64,000 bases of DNA from a virus, in IMG/VR virus record IMGVR_UViG_3300043823_000198, positions 101,634 to 165,633 of that record; one strand, given 5' to 3'. The notes beneath the pieces were generated by a model. The model ran no database searches. It was not told the origin of the DNA and worked only from the letters and a program-made list of their open reading frames with translations. Within the stretch, counting starts at the first letter, position 1, and each line of letters begins with the position of its first letter. Shown in pieces: positions 1 to 8,363 of the stretch. The position numbers were made by a program, and so were the translations under genes.

Positions 1-1017
1 CGTGTTACTGTTCTTCCTGAAGGTAAAAACCATGGTATGATGTTTTTATTAGATTGGTCTGGTTCAATGGATAATGTTATACACGATACATTAAAACAGG
101 TTATTAATCTTGCAATGTTTTGTACAAGAATTAATATTCCATATCGTGTGTTTGCTTTTACTACACAGTATGACGGACATAATAGAAATTTTGATCCGCA
201 AAAATATGACAAATTCTTAAAAAGAAAAGAGGCTTTACAACAGGGTAAAAATATTTTAGGGAACGCCACTACATCATTTAATCTCTTAGAATTATTTTCC
301 AATAAAATGTCAACAAGTGAATTTCACTCAATGGCAAAACGTGTTATTCAAAGAGATTTTCAATGGAATCCTGGATATTCAATGGGAGGAACACCTTTAA
401 ATGAAGCGCTTGCATGGGTTTATTTGAACATTGGTGAGTATATTAAATCAAATTCCATTGAGAAAATGACTTTCATTACTCTTACTGATGGTGAAGGTAG
501 TTCTTTGTATTCTACTGGTAGTCTTGAAGAGCATTCTTATGCTTACGATGAATATCGCCGATACAAAACTGTAAAAAGAAAACATTTTATTCGTGATGCT
601 GTTACACAGAAAACTTATGGATTTTCTAGATATAATAGTGCTCAAACTGAAACACTGTTGCGCATGATCAAAGATCGTCATAATATTAATGTTCTTGGTT
701 TTTATATCTGCCGAAACACACGAAATGAATTGATTTCTGCAATCCGTTCAAATCTTGCTAATTTTTCTGGAAACGAAAATACTCAGGTAGATCTTTGGAG
801 GAAAGATTTTAAACAACAGGGGTTTGCTTCTATTAAAAATACTGGTCGCGATGAGTTGTTTTTGATACCAAAAGAATCAACTAAAATTGAAGAAGGCGAT
901 TTGAATGTATCATCAGATACCAGCGCAAAATCAATTGCATCAAAATTTGGTAAATTCCTCAATACAAAGAAGACTTCCCGAGTCCTCTTGAACCGATTTA
1001 TCGGTTATGTTGCGTAA
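1..1017 (+). CDS. VWA-domain protein, CobT-like (5' partial)
   Basis: The frame is open to base 1, so the true start lies outside the window; 338 codons are visible. A von Willebrand A metal-binding (MIDAS) motif DWSGSM lies near the left edge and a TLTDGEG segment follows about 140 residues later. Proteins of this type partner with MoxR/CobS-type AAA+ ATPases, and such an ATPase is the next gene, so the pair probably forms a chaperone or remodelling complex. Its real substrate in phages is unknown; cobalt chelation is only the namesake function. A hairpin follows the stop codon. Confidence 0.8.
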   Translation, partial: RVTVLPEGKNHGMMFLLDWSGSMDNVIHDTLKQVINLAMFCTRINIPYRVFAFTTQYDGHNRNFDPQKYDKFLKRKEALQQGKNILGNATTSFNLLELFSNKMSTSEFHSMAKRVIQRDFQWNPGYSMGGTPLNEALAWVYLNIGEYIKSNSIEKMTFITLTDGEGSSLYSTGSLEEHSYAYDEYRRYKTVKRKHFIRDAVTQKTYGFSRYNSAQTETLLRMIKDRHNINVLGFYICRNTRNELISAIRSNLANFSGNENTQVDLWRKDFKQQGFASIKNTGRDELFLIPKESTKIEEGDLNVSSDTSAKSIASKFGKFLNTKKTSRVLLNRFIGYVA

Positions 1018-1040
1018 GTTATTGATTTTTAAGGGTAAAA

Positions 1041-1065
1041 ATAACCCTATTTCTTGTAGGGTTAT
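1041..1065 (+). terminator. Hairpin behind the VWA gene (cassette copy 1)
   Basis: ATAACCCTA (1041-1049) pairs perfectly with TAGGGTTAT (1057-1065) around a 7-base loop. There is no clear T-tract, so termination may be weak or the hairpin may act in RNA processing. It is the first of five similar hairpins placed just upstream of a TTGACATTTA promoter. Confidence 0.6.
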
Positions 1066-1077
1066 TCTACAAAGTGC

Positions 1078-1105
1078 TTGACATTTACTCCAGTAGGAGT
1101 ATAAT
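1078..1105 (+). promoter_or_regulatory. Sigma70-type promoter for the cobS-like gene
   Basis: TTGACA at 1078-1083 and TATAAT at 1100-1105 are separated by 16 bases. Both boxes match the consensus exactly, and the -35 box continues into the shared sequence TTGACATTTA seen at five other sites. It reads into the CobS-like gene at 1152. Confidence 0.85.
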
Positions 1106-1151
1106 TATTGTATAAATTGATTGAAAGTTGTATTATATTATGGAGAATTCT

Positions 1152-2300
1152 ATGGCCAAATTTGATGTTGCGTTCCAGTCCCAGTTTGAAAATACTCTAA
1201 ATGAGATGTATCCTGATGTTCAAACAAAAGGTTCAGTTACACGTTCCCAACTGATTGAAGTGATGGAAAAGATCGGTACCAAAACTTATCCAACATGGTT
1301 GATGGAAAATAAAATCGGTCGTGGCTTATATGCGATTGGTGGTAAACCTGCTGTCGTTGGTAACACAGCTTTAAAAGAGAAAGAATCATTTGTTGTGGAC
1401 TATACAGATACAGAATCTTTGATCCCATCCAAGGATCCAAACTTTGTTCCTTTCGGTAACTATACTGACCTTGACTCAATCATCAAGGCAAAATTATTCT
1501 ACCCTGCATACATCAGTGGTCCAACTGGTAATGGTAAATCTACCATGATCGAGCAGATCTGCGCGAAACACAAGCGTCCTCTGATTCGTGTTAACTTAAA
1601 CATGATGACAGATGAAGAACAACTCATCGGTACCAAAACCCTTGAAGACGGTAACGTAAAAATTGTTGAAGGTCCAGTTCTTATCGCAATGCGTACTGGT
1701 TGTACCCTGTTGCTTGATGAAATTGACGCTGGTTCAGCAAACACTTTGCTTTGCTTACAACCTATTCTTGAGGGTAAACCTTATTACTTCAAACTTAAGA
1801 ACGAGATGATCGTTCCTGCTCCTGGTTTCAATGTGTTCGCAACTGCCAACACAAAGGGTAAAGGTTCAGACGATGGTCGTTACATCGGTACAAACGTATT
1901 GAACGAAGCATTCTTGGAACGTTTCGCAGTTACCTTTGAACAAGACTATCCAAACTCAAAGGTGGAATTGAAGATTATTGAGAATCTGATGATCTCTTTT
2001 GGTTGCGAAGATAAAGAGTTCGCAGAAACATTGGTAAAGTGGGCAGATGCAATTCGTCGCACTTTTGCCGATGGTGGTGTCGATGAGACAATTACAACTC
2101 GTCGTATGATTCACATTGTTCGTGCTTATGCAATCTTCAAGAAACGTGAGAAGGCTGTTGAGCTTTGCTGTAATCGTTTTGACTCTGCAACAAAAGCAGC
2201 GTTCATTGACCTTTACGATAAAGTTGCAACTCCTACTCCAGATCCTGTAGTTGTACCCGAACCCATTCCTGCAACACCTTCAGATGAAGTGCCATTTTAA
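1152..2300 (+). CDS. cobS: CobS-like MoxR-family AAA+ ATPase
   Basis: The 382-residue protein has a Walker A motif GPTGNGKST, a Walker B motif LLLDEIDAG and a sensor region with ATANTKG, as in CobS/MoxR AAA+ ATPases. I chose the ATG at 1152 because GGAG lies 6 bases upstream; earlier in-frame starts at 1140 (ATG) and 1128 (TTG) lack this. The first 65 residues form a separate small domain containing YPTWL and GRGLY, which recurs in the next gene. CobS-like genes are common in T4-like phages of aquatic bacteria. The role there is unproven; the neighbouring VWA protein suggests a two-part remodelling machine. Confidence 0.85.
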   Translation: MAKFDVAFQSQFENTLNEMYPDVQTKGSVTRSQLIEVMEKIGTKTYPTWLMENKIGRGLYAIGGKPAVVGNTALKEKESFVVDYTDTESLIPSKDPNFVPFGNYTDLDSIIKAKLFYPAYISGPTGNGKSTMIEQICAKHKRPLIRVNLNMMTDEEQLIGTKTLEDGNVKIVEGPVLIAMRTGCTLLLDEIDAGSANTLLCLQPILEGKPYYFKLKNEMIVPAPGFNVFATANTKGKGSDDGRYIGTNVLNEAFLERFAVTFEQDYPNSKVELKIIENLMISFGCEDKEFAETLVKWADAIRRTFADGGVDETITTRRMIHIVRAYAIFKKREKAVELCCNRFDSATKAAFIDLYDKVATPTPDPVVVPEPIPATPSDEVPF

Positions 2301-2301
2301 T

Positions 2302-2330
2302 TTGACATTTACTATTTTTTGTAGTATAAT
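2302..2330 (+). promoter_or_regulatory. Sigma70-type promoter
   Basis: TTGACA (2302-2307) and TATAAT (2325-2330) have a 17-base spacer, and the -35 element extends as TTGACATTTA. It begins directly behind the cobS stop codon and reads into the gene at 2362. There is no preceding hairpin here, unlike the cassette copies. Confidence 0.85.
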
Positions 2331-2361
2331 TGTGTTTGAAACTTGATAAAGGAAATTAATT

Positions 2362-2823
2362 ATGTTAAAATTCAAAGATCTTTCGAAGTCACAAAAAGAC
2401 TTCATCGTCCGTACTCTTGAGAAATTCCCTGAGTATCGCACTGAGAAAACCTTGGGAGCGAAGCAAATCCATGCTTCATATTATGCTCTGAAGGATGATC
2501 GAGGTTCAAGTGGTGAGAAGTTGGGTTATCCTAACTGGCTCCAGAAGGAGAACCGTGTAGGTCGTGGAACTTATGAGATGCCATGGCCAACTGAGTCAGA
2601 ACTTTCTGACTATGCGAAACCTGTTGTTGCAAAGGCAAAGGTTAAAGTAGCAACTGCAAAAGTTGTTAAGAATAAAACAGTAGCAAAGGTTACTAAAGCG
2701 AAACCTGCTGCTGATCTTTCCGAGACTACTCGTCTTGAGAAGATCATTGATGACTCTGTTGAAGTTGATGAAGATGTCGAAGACTTCAATCAGATTCTAC
2801 GCGAAAACGGCATCGAAGTCTAA
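2362..2823 (+). CDS. Unknown protein sharing the CobS N-terminal domain
   Basis: This 153-residue protein has an N-terminal segment with YPNWLQ and VGRGTY that resembles the YPTWLM and IGRGLY segment of the preceding CobS-like ATPase. An Ala/Lys/Val-rich linker (about residues 85-115) and an acidic tail follow. The function is unknown; the shared domain suggests it binds the same partner or DNA. It has its own promoter and a strong terminator, so it is a one-gene transcription unit. Confidence 0.75.
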   Translation: MLKFKDLSKSQKDFIVRTLEKFPEYRTEKTLGAKQIHASYYALKDDRGSSGEKLGYPNWLQKENRVGRGTYEMPWPTESELSDYAKPVVAKAKVKVATAKVVKNKTVAKVTKAKPAADLSETTRLEKIIDDSVEVDEDVEDFNQILRENGIEV

Positions 2824-2836
2824 TCGCGTTCTTATA

Positions 2837-2875
2837 CCAGAGAGGTTACTGCCATCTCCTCTCTGGTTTTTTTTT
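2837..2875 (+). terminator. Strong Rho-independent terminator
   Basis: CCAGAGAGG (2837-2845) pairs perfectly with CCTCTCTGG (2858-2866) and is followed by nine T residues. It closes the single-gene unit at 2362. Confidence 0.9.
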
Positions 2876-2903
2876 CATATGATGGTTTATTATGGAGATA
2901 CTA

Positions 2904-3167
2904 ATGTCAAAGCAAGATACGTTGTTAAGTAATCTAAAAGCAGGTCGTGAATTTACTGCGAAACAAATTAAGGGTTCATTTGGTATTGCACATCCAGCTT
3001 CTGCGATTCGTAACTTACGTGAGAAGGGTTATTGTGTATATTCAAATACAGCTACATTGTCCGATGGAACAAAGACTACCAAATATCGTTTGGGTGCACC
3101 AAGCAAACGTATGGTTCGTCTAGCGAATTTCATCTTGGGCGCATCTGCATTTAGAGCACAGAAGTAA
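2904..3167 (+). CDS. Small helix-turn-helix-like protein
   Basis: The 87-residue basic protein has a pattern suggesting a winged helix: a helix with FTAKQIKGSFG, a second helix with PASAIRNLREKG, then a turn rich in strand formers ending in TTKYRLG. It may be a DNA-binding regulator, by inference only. The ATG at 2904 is preferred because GGAG lies at 2894-2897; an ATG at 2892 overlaps that site. Confidence 0.65.
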   Translation: MSKQDTLLSNLKAGREFTAKQIKGSFGIAHPASAIRNLREKGYCVYSNTATLSDGTKTTKYRLGAPSKRMVRLANFILGASAFRAQK

Positions 3168-3173
3168 TTATGT

Positions 3174-3192
3174 GGGTCTGCGGTCCAGACCC
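3174..3192 (+). other. Perfect 7-bp hairpin upstream of a small gene
   Basis: GGGTCTG (3174-3180) and CAGACCC (3186-3192) form a perfect GC-rich stem with a 5-base loop. No T-tract follows. The stem ends about 11 bases before the ATG at 3204, next to its GGAG, so it could influence translation or RNA stability. Confidence 0.55.
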
Positions 3193-3203
3193 TGGAGAAT
3201 TTA

Positions 3204-3308
3204 ATGGCTGATCTTTTACCCTTCGTTATTGTTATTGGTGTTGTTGCTTATCTGGTATACAAACTGATCAGCCATTGTAAAAATACAGATCTATCATCGG
3301 AGGATTAA
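3204..3308 (+). CDS. Small single-span membrane protein (34 aa)
   Basis: This short frame starts with ATG at 3204 behind GGAG (3194-3197) and encodes a hydrophobic segment (residues 4-22) followed by a short polar tail. Its stop overlaps the ATG of the next gene by one base, which suggests a real coupled gene. The function is unknown. Confidence 0.6.
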   Translation: MADLLPFVIVIGVVAYLVYKLISHCKNTDLSSED

Positions 3309-3661
3309 TGGCACGAGACACAATCGTTACTGTTAAAGATAAAGTAAAAGCAAGTCAGACTGCCACTACTGGGGGCAGAAAATTTGATGGAGGTAAACCA
3401 CAATATGGTTTACTTCCTCCCTTGGCGCTAGAAGAAACTGCGAAAGTGTTAACATTCGGAGCTCAGAAATATGAACCTGATAATTGGAAATATGTACCTG
3501 ATTCTAAACGTCGCTATTTTGATGCCTTACAACGCCACCTATGGCAGTGGAAGCAAGGAGAACAGAACGATGCAGAGACTGGATTGTCGCATTTGGGACA
3601 CGCGATGTGTTGCCTAATGTTTTTGTATGAGCATGATGTGAAGTATTCTTTGGAGAAATGA
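3308..3661 (+). CDS. dATP/dGTP diphosphohydrolase-like protein (DUF5664 type)
   Basis: The 117-residue protein carries the pattern GGRKFDGGKPQYGLLPP, then GAQKYEPDNW, and a helix ending LSHLGHAMCCLMFL. This is typical of small phage proteins of the DUF5664/MazG-like group, some of which are dATP/dGTP pyrophosphohydrolases. The enzyme would act on nucleotides in the cytoplasm; its exact substrate cannot be read from sequence. It overlaps the upstream 34-aa gene by one base. Confidence 0.75.
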   Translation: MARDTIVTVKDKVKASQTATTGGRKFDGGKPQYGLLPPLALEETAKVLTFGAQKYEPDNWKYVPDSKRRYFDALQRHLWQWKQGEQNDAETGLSHLGHAMCCLMFLYEHDVKYSLEK

Positions 3662-3686
3662 TTGTGAATATTTGGAATAAGAAATA

Positions 3687-4040
3687 ATGACAACTGAACA
3701 GATTGTTTACGGATCGCTGGTTTGGTTTATTGTAACGATTATTACCTATACACATTGTTCTTGGGAAAACATCAAGGAATGTTATGGGATGTTGCTGACC
3801 AAAGAGTATTGGACAAGTTATAATATTGTTGATGCTTCCGCATGGTTGGCAAAGGCAATGATTATTATTCCAGGACTTATCTGGGGTGTTCAGGTTTGGC
3901 AACTATACTGGATTGCATTGGGAACTTCCGTTGCTTTAATCTGGTCAAGTTATAAGAGAGCAAGCCCAAACGTATTGGCGTTCAATACAATTTGGTGTTG
4001 GATCAGTTGCATGGTTCTGGCGCAACATTTAGTAAAATAA
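3687..4040 (+). CDS. Small multi-span membrane protein
   Basis: The 117-residue protein has about four hydrophobic segments (near residues 6-22, 50-68, 70-88 and 98-115) and is rich in Trp. I do not recognise the family. It is the last gene before the sliding-clamp promoter. Confidence 0.6.
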   Translation: MTTEQIVYGSLVWFIVTIITYTHCSWENIKECYGMLLTKEYWTSYNIVDASAWLAKAMIIIPGLIWGVQVWQLYWIALGTSVALIWSSYKRASPNVLAFNTIWCWISCMVLAQHLVK

Positions 4041-4042
4041 AT

Positions 4043-4071
4043 TTGACAAACCGAGCGAAAATTAGTATAAT
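4043..4071 (+). promoter_or_regulatory. Sigma70-type promoter for the replication operon
   Basis: TTGACA (4043-4048) and TATAAT (4066-4071) are spaced by 17 bases and lie 40 bases before the clamp gene, which has its own AAGGAA ribosome site. It likely starts the clamp, halogenase, clamp loader and regA transcript. Confidence 0.85.
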
Positions 4072-4110
4072 CTTTTATACATATTATATAATCAACAAGA
4101 AGGAAACATA

Positions 4111-4767
4111 ATGAAATTAAGTAAAGAAACCGTAGGATTGATCAAGAACTTTGCTGGTATTAACAGCAACCTGTTGTTGAAGTCTGGTAATAAACTTGCC
4201 ACAATCTCGGCTCAGAAAAATGTGATGGCTGACGCAACTGTCAAAGAAACATTCCCTGATTTTGGTATCTATGATCTCAATGAGTTCCTGGGTGCTATGT
4301 CTATCTTTGAAGATCCTGAGTTGGTTTTCAGTGAGAAATATGTTACTATTAAGCAAGGTAACATGAGCATTAAATATTTTGCTGCAGAAGCGAGTGTATT
4401 AACTGCACCTCAGAAATCAATTACCTTTCCACAAGCAGAAATTGAATTTAAACTTACTGCAGGTGTTTTAGATATGATTCGAAGAACTGCTGGTGTACTC
4501 CGAGCATCTGATTTAACTATTTCTGGTGACGGTAAAAACATTACTGCGATTGTTGGTGATAAAAAGAACGCAACAGGTAATACCTTTCAAGAACCAGTTG
4601 GAGAAACTGATAAGAAATTTACGGTTAATCTGAAAGTTGAAAATCTAAAAATGCTTCCAGGTGATTATAATGTAAGTGTATCTTCAAAGAAAATCTCTCG
4701 TTTTTCTGGCGCAGGCGATTTGGTATATTACGTTGCTGTTGAAGCTGACTCTTCTTTCGATTTCTAA
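4111..4767 (+). CDS. 45: Sliding clamp, DNA polymerase processivity factor (gp45)
   Basis: The 218-residue length (T4 gp45 is 228), the gene order with gp44, gp62 and regA downstream, and a repeating strand/helix pattern identify it as the T4-type trimeric clamp. It encircles DNA and tethers the gp43 polymerase; in T4 it is also the late-transcription coactivator. Segments such as LSKETVGLIKNFAGIN at the N-terminus resemble phage clamps. The halogenase gene begins two bases after the stop. Confidence 0.85.
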   Translation: MKLSKETVGLIKNFAGINSNLLLKSGNKLATISAQKNVMADATVKETFPDFGIYDLNEFLGAMSIFEDPELVFSEKYVTIKQGNMSIKYFAAEASVLTAPQKSITFPQAEIEFKLTAGVLDMIRRTAGVLRASDLTISGDGKNITAIVGDKKNATGNTFQEPVGETDKKFTVNLKVENLKMLPGDYNVSVSSKKISRFSGAGDLVYYVAVEADSSFDF

Positions 4768-4768
4768 G

Positions 4769-6253
4769 ATGAAGAAAACAATTATTCTTGGTGGTGGAAC
4801 TGCTGGTCTTGTATCAGCACTTATCCTTAAGAAGGCATTCCCTCTCGACACAATCACAATCATCGAATCTGATGAGATTGGAATTGTTGGAGTGGGAGAA
4901 GGTTCAACAGAACACTGGAGAAACTTCCTAGAATTTTGTGAGATTGATACCGCAACACTTGTCAGAGATACAGATGCTACTCTGAAGAAGGGTATTAAAT
5001 TTGAAAACTGGAATGGTGATGGTAAGAGTTATTTTCATGCTCTTGCTGAACCATTCTATACCGAATATTCTAGGGCGTATCCTTCTGGTAATACGTTCAT
5101 TCGAACATTAATTGCTCATGATATAAAAACTCAAGAGTTGTTAACAGACACAAATTTAATTTACTACAATGGTGGTATTCGTTCAACGAACCAATATCAA
5201 TTTAACACATTCAAACTGAATGCATTCCTACATAAAGTTGCTGCTGAACGTGGTGTTGAAATTGTAAAAGACACTATCTCCGATGTTCAATTGAACTCAG
5301 TTGGGGATGTTGAATCTCTACTTGGTTCGGAAGGTGTTGTTTATCGTGCTGATCTTTTCATTGATAGTAGCGGATTCAAGCGTGTGATCTCTTCTAAACT
5401 TGGAGCCAAATGGGTTTCATATAAGAAGTATCTACCAATGAATCATGCGTTGGCATTCCCAACTGAAGATGTATCAGATCTAAAGGCATATACGTTGTCG
5501 AGAGCTCTGTCTTCTGGATGGAACTGGAGAATTCCAACTCAAAGTCGATACGGTAATGGGTATGTTTTCTGTGATGAGTTTCAAACATCAGAACAGGCAC
5601 TCGCAGAAGTCCAATCTTTTTACTCCGAAGAAGTAAAGGTTGTGAAAGATATTAAGTTTGAGGCAGGACGTGTTGATCAATTCTGGATCAACAATTGTGT
5701 TTCAGTAGGGTTATCTGCTTCATTCGTTGAGCCATTGGAAGCTACAAGTATTGGTAATTCTATTCTTCAGGCATTTGGTCTTGTTGAGATGTTACAGACA
5801 TGGTATTATGACAGAGGTGTCGCCAACATCTACAATAAAAAGTTCATCGGATGTTTCGATAACATTGTTGACTTTGTACAGTTACATTATGTTACTAAAC
5901 GAGAAGACACTGAGTTTTGGAGAACTATAAAGAACACGATGGTAATGACAGATTTTAATGCTGCGAACTTAGAAACATTTAAGAAAGCCATCCCTTGTCA
6001 GCAATACTTTGGTGGATATCATCAGTTTAACATGTTCAATGCTCCGAATTACATACAAGTAATGCATGGGCTAGAAATGTTTGACCTTGATGCTATTCGA
6101 GAGTATAATAAAACCTATATGTCTCAGGAAACTGTTAACAAAGAACTAGAAACATACAATAAACATCTGGAGAATCTTAAGAAAGAATCTTTGATTGAAC
6201 ATAAAGTTTTGCTTGAACAGAACAGATATGTTCTACAATTTGAACCACAATAA
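4769..6253 (+). CDS. Flavin-dependent tryptophan-halogenase-like enzyme (copy 1, canonical motifs)
   Basis: The 494-residue protein has the FAD-binding motif GGGTAG (residues 8-13), GVGEGST (41-47), a lysine at 73 aligning with catalytic Lys79 of PrnA, the halogenase signature WNWRIP (251-256) and FVEPLEATS, which contains the conserved glutamate region. Flavin-dependent halogenases make hypohalous acid from FADH2, O2 and halide; a cyanophage member, VirX1, has been described. The ATG at 4769 lies two bases after the clamp stop. It is inserted between genes 45 and 44, which are neighbours in T4. No flavin reductase gene is seen in the window. The substrate is unknown. Confidence 0.85.
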   Translation: MKKTIILGGGTAGLVSALILKKAFPLDTITIIESDEIGIVGVGEGSTEHWRNFLEFCEIDTATLVRDTDATLKKGIKFENWNGDGKSYFHALAEPFYTEYSRAYPSGNTFIRTLIAHDIKTQELLTDTNLIYYNGGIRSTNQYQFNTFKLNAFLHKVAAERGVEIVKDTISDVQLNSVGDVESLLGSEGVVYRADLFIDSSGFKRVISSKLGAKWVSYKKYLPMNHALAFPTEDVSDLKAYTLSRALSSGWNWRIPTQSRYGNGYVFCDEFQTSEQALAEVQSFYSEEVKVVKDIKFEAGRVDQFWINNCVSVGLSASFVEPLEATSIGNSILQAFGLVEMLQTWYYDRGVANIYNKKFIGCFDNIVDFVQLHYVTKREDTEFWRTIKNTMVMTDFNAANLETFKKAIPCQQYFGGYHQFNMFNAPNYIQVMHGLEMFDLDAIREYNKTYMSQETVNKELETYNKHLENLKKESLIEHKVLLEQNRYVLQFEPQ

Positions 6254-6288
6254 TAGCTACACTTGCAAAATTTATTTGAGGATTTGTA

Positions 6289-7239
6289 ATGATTGAATTT
6301 CGTGATGACCAATTTCTTTGGGTTGAGAAGTATCGCCCACAGAAGATTGATGACTGTGTTCTCCCTGATAGTTTGAAAGAAACATTTAAGCAATACGTTG
6401 CTCAGGGCGAACTCCCGCACTTCCTGTTGTCTGGAACTGCTGGTATTGGAAAGACAACTATTGCCAAAGCTCTATGTAATGAGATTGGCGCTGAGTATAT
6501 TATGATCAACGGCTCAGAGGAATCTGGTATCGACACTCTTCGAATTAAGATTAAAGGGTTCGCCTCAACTGTATCTCTCACTGATTCGCCGAAGGTTATT
6601 ATTATCGATGAGGCAGATTATCTGCAAGCGAACTCTACTCAACCTGCTCTTCGTAGCTTCATTGAAGAGTTCTCTTCAAATTGTCGTTTCATCTTTACGT
6701 GTAACTTTAAGAACCGAATTCTTGAAGCGATTCATTCGCGTTGCGCCTGTATTGACTTTAAGATTGATCCAAAAGACAAACAGGTTCTACTTGGAACTTT
6801 CTTCAAGAGAGCATCTATCATCCTAAAGCAGGAAGGTGTTGAGTTTGATCCAAAGGTTGTGGCTGAATTGATCACCAAACACTTTCCTGATTATCGTCGT
6901 GTTTTAAATGAACTCCAACGATACAGCGTGTCTGGTAAAATTGATTCTGGTATCCTTGTTAACATGAGCGAAGAATCTTTCAAAGACCTTATTAAGTTGA
7001 TGAAAGAAAAAGACTTTACCAGTGTACGTAAGTGGGTCGGCAAACATTCTGATGCTGATACTGTTGCCTTGTTCCGAGAGTTCTATGATACGGCAGCAAA
7101 CTTTATGGTTGCTGGAAGTATCCCTCAGATGGTTCTTATTCTTGCAGACTATCAGTACAAGGCAGCTTTCGTTGCTGACCATGAGTTAAATATCATGGCT
7201 GCGATGACTGAGATAATGGCTGACTGTAAATTTAAGTGA
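6289..7239 (+). CDS. 44: Clamp loader large subunit (gp44)
   Basis: The 316-residue AAA+ protein (T4 gp44 is 319) has the start WVEKYRPQ, Walker A GTAGIGKTT, Walker B IIIDEADY, and the Ser-Arg-Cys arginine-finger motif in IHSRCA. With gp62 it loads the gp45 clamp onto primed DNA. A GAGG ribosome site precedes the ATG. Confidence 0.93.
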   Translation: MIEFRDDQFLWVEKYRPQKIDDCVLPDSLKETFKQYVAQGELPHFLLSGTAGIGKTTIAKALCNEIGAEYIMINGSEESGIDTLRIKIKGFASTVSLTDSPKVIIIDEADYLQANSTQPALRSFIEEFSSNCRFIFTCNFKNRILEAIHSRCACIDFKIDPKDKQVLLGTFFKRASIILKQEGVEFDPKVVAELITKHFPDYRRVLNELQRYSVSGKIDSGILVNMSEESFKDLIKLMKEKDFTSVRKWVGKHSDADTVALFREFYDTAANFMVAGSIPQMVLILADYQYKAAFVADHELNIMAAMTEIMADCKFK

Positions 7240-7246
7240 GATTGCC

Positions 7247-7567
7247 ATGGATTATTTGTTATATATAGTGGTATGGACAATGGGTGCAGTTTTTGGTTGG
7301 TATGCTAGGGAACGTCATGCGAGAAGACTTATTGATCGCTTGATTATAAATCATCATCAAGAATTAAAATCAACCAAACCATTAGAAGATACTGTCATTC
7401 ATGTTGTAATTGAAAAGCATAATGGCTTTTTTTATGTTTGGGGTAAAAATAAGCATGATTTTATGGCTCAGGGTTCGACTAGAAAAGAACTCGAAGAAAA
7501 TCTTGCAAAGAGATACCCCGATAAATTATTCGCAGCAACTACAGAAAATCTAAAGGTGTTCGAATGA
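7247..7567 (+). CDS. Membrane-anchored unknown protein
   Basis: The 106-residue protein has one N-terminal hydrophobic span (residues 3-19) followed by a basic stretch, then a soluble part with VIHVVIEKHNGFFYVWG. It sits between gp44 and gp62 and overlaps gp62 by an ATGA. The family is not recognised. Confidence 0.6.
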   Translation: MDYLLYIVVWTMGAVFGWYARERHARRLIDRLIINHHQELKSTKPLEDTVIHVVIEKHNGFFYVWGKNKHDFMAQGSTRKELEENLAKRYPDKLFAATTENLKVFE

Positions 7568-7947
7568 GCCCATTTGATTTTTTAAACGCAATAAATCTAA
7601 CTAAGGAGGACTTGTTTAAAGATAATCCACAAGCAAGGAAAGATTATAGCGCATTTCTTATAAATAGAGGGTTATCATATTTTCCTGATACTATCTTTTA
7701 TGCAAACGAGATGAATCAACGTCATAGTTTGGATGAAGATATGCAGTTTTCTTTTTGCCTAAATATTATTTCAAAGAAGAAGAGATTCAGTAAATGGTCT
7801 AAAAAAGATCCAGCTACCGAAAACCTTCAACTGGTTAAAGAGTATTATGGATATTCAAGTGAAAAAGCGACAGAAGCGTTAAAGATTTTGTCAGATGAAG
7901 ACTTGATTATGATAAAAGAAAAACTAAATAAAGGTGGAAAATCATGA
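7564..7947 (+). CDS. 62: Clamp loader small subunit (gp62, short form)
   Basis: The 127-residue product starts MSPFDF and contains YSAFLINRGLSYFPDT and KRFSKWSKKD, matching the short gp62 of cyanophage-type T4-like phages; T4 gp62 has 187 residues. It would form the 4:1 loader with gp44. It overlaps both neighbours by four bases, indicating coupled translation. Confidence 0.85.
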   Translation: MSPFDFLNAINLTKEDLFKDNPQARKDYSAFLINRGLSYFPDTIFYANEMNQRHSLDEDMQFSFCLNIISKKKRFSKWSKKDPATENLQLVKEYYGYSSEKATEALKILSDEDLIMIKEKLNKGGKS

Positions 7948-8363
7948 CAGTTGAAATGATTTATTACGACTGGACGCCAGAGTCTATGCTTGAAGTGGTC
8001 TTGCCAGAACCAGATGCGTTTCTGAAGGTTCGCGAAACTCTTACTCGCATTGGAATCGCATCCAGAAAAGAAAACAAACTTTATCAATCTTGCCATATTT
8101 TACATAAGCAAGGTAGATATTTTATCGTTCACTTCAAAGAATTATTTGCTTTGGACGGTAAAGAATCAAATATCACTGCTGGTGATATTGAGCGTAGAAA
8201 TGCCATTGCCAGTCTGTTGGCTGATTGGGAACTTTTAAAGATACTAAATAGTTCGCAGGCTGAGCAAAAAGCATCTCTGTCGCAAATCAAGGTTGTCTCT
8301 TTTAAAGAGAAGGACCAATGGGAATTAGTACCGAAATACAACATAGGAAAGAAAACAAAATGA
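7944..8363 (+). CDS. regA: RegA translational repressor
   Basis: The 139-residue protein matches T4 RegA over most of its length, with KVRETLTRIGIAS, LYQSCHIL, YFIVHFKELF, RRNAIASLL and WELVPKYNIG. RegA binds ribosome-binding sites of early mRNAs and blocks translation. Gene order 44-62-regA is as in T4. It overlaps gp62 by ATGA. Confidence 0.93.
   Translation: MTVEMIYYDWTPESMLEVVLPEPDAFLKVRETLTRIGIASRKENKLYQSCHILHKQGRYFIVHFKELFALDGKESNITAGDIERRNAIASLLADWELLKILNSSQAEQKASLSQIKVVSFKEKDQWELVPKYNIGKKTK

Noticed and set aside
448-681. Reverse-strand open frame inside the first gene
   Set aside because: It lies wholly inside the VWA gene, has no ribosome site and gives a low-complexity product. 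All reverse-strand frames in the window are of this kind.
4676-4768. Longer N-terminus for halogenase 1
   Set aside because: The extra residues lie over the clamp gene, and the FAD motif normally starts near residue 8, as it does from 4769.
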